NCBI RefSeq assembly: GCF_014649035.1
Contig: NZ_BMSG01000005.1
Location: 186,001 to 250,000 of the forward strand
Direction: 5' to 3'
DNA length: 64,000 nt
From: Streptomyces sindenensis
Lineage (GTDB): Bacteria; Actinomycetota; Actinomycetes; Streptomycetales; Streptomycetaceae
Shown one piece after another: positions 61,128 through 64,000 of this stretch (within the stretch, counting starts at the first letter, position 1; each line of letters begins with the position of its first letter). Below the pieces are notes generated by a model. That model made no database searches. It saw only the letters and a list, made by a program, of their open reading frames with translations, and had not been told where the DNA came from. The position numbers and the translations under genes were made by a program.

Positions 61128-62027
61128 TCAACTCGCCGCGACGTCCTGCTGCGCGGCCGGTACCACGGCCACCGGGCACAGAGCGGTGTGCAGCACCTTG
61201 CCGCTCACCGAACCGAGCAGCAGCCTTTTCAGCCCCGTGCGGCCATGGGAGCCGACCACCAGCAGGCCGGCACGCCGTGAGGCGTCCACCAGCGCCGCTG
61301 CGGGGTGGTGCCGCTTGACGTGCCCTCGCAGGTCCAGGCCGGGACGGCCGGACCGGTAGGGGGCCAGCATGTTCTCCAGTCCTTCCCGCGCGCTGCTGGA
61401 CACCGCCTCGTCGTCCATGAGCGCAGGCCCGGTGGGGCCGGTACCGAGCAGCTCCGGCCGGGTGGCCACGTACACCACGTCGAGAGCGGCGCCGCGAGCC
61501 TCCGCGGCCTCCAAGGCGAACTCCATCAGCCCGGACGGAAGGTCGTCCACGTCGACGCCCACCACCACTCGGTTCTCCCTCGGCTCCTCACGCTCGCCCG
61601 GCCTCACCACGAGCACCGGACACTGCGCGTGCGTGGCGACCTGGAGACTCACCGAGCCGAGCGGCAACCGGGGAAACCCGCCGGTGCCCCGGTGGCCGAC
61701 AACGATCATCGCGCTCCGGTAGGACCGGTCGACGAGTGCTCGGGCCGGCGGTCCGGACACCACATCGGGTACGACCTCCACCTGCGGGAACTGCTGAGCC
61801 ACCGACTCGGCGAACGAGGCGATCACCCGTTCCGCCTGCTGCGCGGTCGCGCCCCGGCCGGGCGCGTCGTCCGACCCCGGGGGCGCAGGCCACTCGACCG
61901 CATGCAGGAGGCACAGGACGGCCCCACGCCGGGCCGCCTCCTCGGCGGCGTACCGGACGACGTGCCGCTGCTCCGCGGTGTCGACCACCCCCACCACCAC
62001 TGCTCCGGCCATGCGCCGACCGTCCAT
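61128..62027 (-). CDS. Tandem universal stress protein (UspA)
   Basis: 299-aa protein with two USP domains. The first has AGAVVVGVVDTAEQRHVVRY and ends SAMIVVGHRGTGGFPRLPLG-SVSLQVATHAQCPVLVV; the second has NRVVVGVDVDDLPSGLMEFA and ends GLLVVGSHGRTGLKRLLLGS followed by the typical CPVAVV strand. The second carries the G-x2-G-x9-G(S/T) ATP-binding motif. Start ATG at 62027 with GAGAAGGGGACC upstream. Likely role: dormancy or stress response. Confidence 0.95.
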   Translation of the reverse strand: MDGRRMAGAVVVGVVDTAEQRHVVRYAAEEAARRGAVLCLLHAVEWPAPPGSDDAPGRGATAQQAERVIASFAESVAQQFPQVEVVPDVVSGPPARALVDRSYRSAMIVVGHRGTGGFPRLPLGSVSLQVATHAQCPVLVVRPGEREEPRENRVVVGVDVDDLPSGLMEFALEAAEARGAALDVVYVATRPELLGTGPTGPALMDDEAVSSSAREGLENMLAPYRSGRPGLDLRGHVKRHHPAAALVDASRRAGLLVVGSHGRTGLKRLLLGSVSGKVLHTALCPVAVVPAAQQDVAAS

Positions 62028-62206
62028 GGTCCCCTTCTCTCCCGCTGTTTTCCGGACACCTCCATCACACGGCCGGGTCGCGGCCACGGCAACTCGGCCG
62101 CGTCGGCGGAGGCGGCAGGCGCCGGGGGCCGCCCCGGTCCGGAGCAGCGACGACGAGACGGGAGAGCGGACTCGGGGTCCCCGTGCGGTGGCCGGGGGGT
62201 GGTGGC

Positions 62207-62620
62207 TCAGGGATAGACGCGGGGGTAGACGTAGCCGGCGCCCCAGAAGGGGGTGTAGCCGTAGTGGCTGTAGAGGCTGCCGAAGTACTCGTTCCGGTCC
62301 AGCAGTTCGGGGTCGTAACCGGGTGCCTGGGCAACGTCATCGCCTGTGCGGTCGATATGCACACGGTCCTCGGTCACCTCTGACACCGCGTCGACCGGGA
62401 TGTAGGTCTCCTTCTCCCCGATGCCCAGGAAGCCGCCGTGTTCCAGGATCAGGAAGCGGACCCTCTGCTCGTTCTCGTCGATGACGAGGTCACCGACCTT
62501 GCCGATCTCGGCGCCCGACCGGTCGGTCACCTTCCGGCCGAGAATGTCCTCGGCAGGGGAGGCGATGACCTGGGGTGAGTCGGAGAGCTTGGTCAGTACG
62601 GGGATGGTGCCGGTTCCCAT
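62207..62620 (-). CDS. PRC-barrel domain protein
   Basis: 137-aa protein from ATG at 62620 with a perfect AGGAGG site. The PRC-barrel region is EDILGRKVTDRSGAEIGKVG, DLVIDENEQRVRFLILEHGG and IPVDAVSEVTEDRVHID. The C-terminal third is Tyr/Gly/Pro-rich (YFGSLYSHYGYTPFWGAGYV). Stress-linked PRC-barrel proteins of this type are common in Streptomyces. It is encoded upstream of and in the same direction as UspA, 179 bp apart. Confidence 0.9.
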   Translation of the reverse strand: MGTGTIPVLTKLSDSPQVIASPAEDILGRKVTDRSGAEIGKVGDLVIDENEQRVRFLILEHGGFLGIGEKETYIPVDAVSEVTEDRVHIDRTGDDVAQAPGYDPELLDRNEYFGSLYSHYGYTPFWGAGYVYPRVYP

Positions 62621-62827
62621 GGAATCCTCCTGGTATGTCTCGCAGGGCTGGTGCGCCCGGTCGGGCGCTCCTCCCTGGGTGCCCGACATCGGCACGGTTA
62701 CGCGTAGCCCGTCGGAAGGAGAGCGGGAGGGCTGCTCGCTGCTCCGGTCCCCGTCCCCGGGCAGGGCACCCGCCTGCCGCGCGTCACGCGCCGGCGTGCG
62801 TCCGCCGATGGCGGGTAGCCGGTCCTC

Positions 62828-63274
62828 ATGACGCGAATGGAGTTGAGCAGCCCAGCGTTCCGCGGGCGGGACCGCCTCCCTCCTCGATGCGCACGCGCCG
62901 GTGACAACACGTCACCGCCTCTGTCGTGGGCCGGAGTGCCACGGGAGGCCTCGGAGCTGGCCCTGATGTGCGAGGGCCCCGACGCGCCTTCCGGCGACGG
63001 CCTTCTGCTCTGGCTCGTGACCGGCATCGACCCACGCCGTACAGGACTGGCCGCGGGCAACGGCGACCCCGGCAGTCACGTGCACAGGAACAGCTTCGGG
63101 GAGGCGGGCTGGGGCGGCCCCGACGCGTCGGACGGTGAACCCCGGCCCTATGTCTTCCGTCTCTACGCGCTGCCGGCCCCCGTGTCGATACCTCACGACG
63201 TCTCGCCTGACGCCGCGCACACGGTCCTGGAGGAACAGAGCGTCGATCGGTGTGAACTCGTGGCCCTGTACTGA
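62828..63274 (+). CDS. YbhB/YbcL-type PEBP-family protein
   Basis: 148-aa protein starting MTRMELSSPAFRGRDRLPPR. PEBP features are present: CARAGDNTSPPLSWAGVPRE (the D-x-SP ligand loop), SELALMCEGPDAP, LLLWLVTGIDP where the usual FxHW is replaced, and GGPDASDGEPRPYVFRLYAL (usual GPxPPxGxHRY). The substitutions in the two conserved loops may alter ligand binding. It is divergent from the PRC-barrel gene. Confidence 0.88.
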   Translation: MTRMELSSPAFRGRDRLPPRCARAGDNTSPPLSWAGVPREASELALMCEGPDAPSGDGLLLWLVTGIDPRRTGLAAGNGDPGSHVHRNSFGEAGWGGPDASDGEPRPYVFRLYALPAPVSIPHDVSPDAAHTVLEEQSVDRCELVALY

Positions 63275-63370
63275 CCGCCGATGGAGCCGGGTGGCTCCGT
63301 CGATGCCCCGCCGACGTCGGCTGTCGCGCACTCGGCACGGGTGCTGTCCTCCGTGCTTCGTGGCACGGCG

Positions 63371-63396
63371 GACGGCAGTCTGACGACAGGGGCTAG
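63371..63396. repeat. Solitary end of the CTAG-bounded inverted-repeat element
   Basis: GACGGCAGTCTGACGACAGG followed by GGCTAG. The first 19 bases are identical to the left end (reverse complement) of the element at 24621-24798, and the overall match to either end is 23 of 26. No partner end is seen within 200 bp. Its CTAG (63393-63396) contains the TAG stop of the permease gene. Confidence 0.7.
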
Positions 63397-64000
63397 CCTG
63401 CTTCCCTCGCCATCCGGCTGTGGGAACGCCCGTACACGAAGTAGACGACGACGCCGAGCGCCATCCAGGCGCCGAAGCGCACCCAGGTCTCCACCGGCAG
63501 GTTGAGCATCAGCCAGACCGAGGCGGCCACCGAGAGGATCGGGAGCAGCGGGACCCACGGCGTACGGAACGCGCGGGGCAGGTCCGGCTGGGTGCGGCGC
63601 AGGACCAGGACGCCGAGGGCCACGACGACGAACGCGAAGAGCGTGCCGATGTTCACCAGGGTGGCGAGCTCCTCGATGCTGGTGAATCCGGCGATGACCG
63701 CGATCACCACGCCGAGCAGGATCGTCGGCCGGTACGGGGTGCGGAAGCGCGGGTGGGTCTTGGAGAAGAAGCGCGGGAGCAGACCGTCCCGGCTCATCGC
63801 GAAGAAGACACGGGTCTGGCCGAGCAGCAGGATCATGCAGACCGTGGTGAGTCCGACCGCCGCGCCGAAGCTGATCAGGCCGGCGTAGAACGGGTGCCCG
63901 GTGGCCTTGAAGGCGTCGGCGAGCGGAGCGCTGACGGACAGTTCGCTGTAGTGCTGCATGCCGGTGACCACGAGGGAGACCGCCACGTAGAGCACCGTGC
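63393..64000 (-). CDS. Amino-acid permease (APC superfamily), C-terminal part
   Basis: About 202 codons of the C-terminal half are in the window; the 5' end is beyond base 64000. Membrane helices are seen in FYAGLISFGAAVGLTTVCMI, PTILLGVVIAVIAGFTSIEE, LVNIGTLFAFVVVALGVLVL and WVRFGAWMALGVVVYFVYGR. The motif RVFFAMSRDGLLPRFFSKTH is characteristic of APC-type cationic amino acid transporters (CAT-like YfnA). The stop TAG lies in the CTAG of the solitary repeat end. Confidence 0.9.
   Translation of the reverse strand, partial: TVLYVAVSLVVTGMQHYSELSVSAPLADAFKATGHPFYAGLISFGAAVGLTTVCMILLLGQTRVFFAMSRDGLLPRFFSKTHPRFRTPYRPTILLGVVIAVIAGFTSIEELATLVNIGTLFAFVVVALGVLVLRRTQPDLPRAFRTPWVPLLPILSVAASVWLMLNLPVETWVRFGAWMALGVVVYFVYGRSHSRMAREAG

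Noticed and set aside
1..64000. CRISPR array, tRNA, rRNA or prophage
   Set aside because: No regularly spaced repeats, cloverleaf or rRNA core sequence, and no phage structural genes were seen when reading through the window.

Overview
The window is a stretch of Streptomyces chromosome. Coding density and GC are very high, GTG starts are frequent, and actinobacterial families occur throughout: paired HTH/DUF5753 and DUF397 genes, DUF3000, DUF4349, TIGR04222, an atypical WhiI response regulator and a coproporphyrin-type heme pathway. The order fadB/fadA - rnd - whiI - DUF3000 - hemE - hemY - hemQ, with murC and msrB on the other side, matches the core-chromosome whiI neighbourhood of S. coelicolor as I remember it. 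No rRNA, tRNA, CRISPR array or large biosynthetic cluster was seen.

Layout. 1-5053 (minus): a lipoprotein followed by two tandem Ser/Thr kinases, each fused through a membrane helix to an extracellular branched-chain-amino-acid-type binding domain; the second is cut by the window edge. 5419-7929: a large GAP1-like protein. 7964-16900: accessory genes: a lipoprotein, a deletion scar carrying VOC and MarR remnants, a GvpU-like gene, a divergent serine hydrolase/LysR pair, an ATPase/HTH-DUF5753/DUF397 triad, hypotheticals and a glyoxalase-fold protein. 17015-26576: mostly housekeeping genes (msrB, murC, a RibD-like reductase, zapE, OsmC, a DUF839/PhoX-like protein, a lipoprotein deacetylase, AIM24, a Pth2-like protein), interrupted by a 178-bp inverted-repeat element at 24621-24798.

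26717-29989: DUF4142 protein, DUF692/MNIO enzyme with a fused C-terminal domain, and a TIGR04222 membrane protein ending in a repetitive Cys-Gly-Ser tail. The second and third genes are tightly linked. This is the best candidate for a poorly described system: an iron-dependent peptide-modifying oxidase beside a membrane-anchored cysteine-rich substrate. 30148-44720: a secreted tripeptidyl-aminopeptidase-like hydrolase, heme genes (hemQ, hemY, hemE) interleaved with two plus-strand genes, DUF3000, whiI, a ribonuclease D and a two-gene beta-oxidation operon.

44793-55639: a surface-glycopolymer region. A stealth phosphotransferase, a 318-aa protein and a glycosyltransferase-stealth fusion overlap by 4 bp each, followed by an SGNH esterase. 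Next to them lie a beta-propeller-like protein, galE and a divergent LytR-CpsA-Psr ligase. Together they suggest synthesis, decoration and wall attachment of a sugar-phosphate polymer. 55679-64000: stress-related genes: NYN nuclease, Na+/H+ antiporter, an 18-cysteine copper-binding protein, a truncated antiporter remnant, SpoIIE phosphatase, UspA, PRC-barrel and PEBP-family proteins. The window ends in a partial amino-acid permease whose stop codon lies in a solitary end of the same inverted-repeat element found at 24.6 kb.
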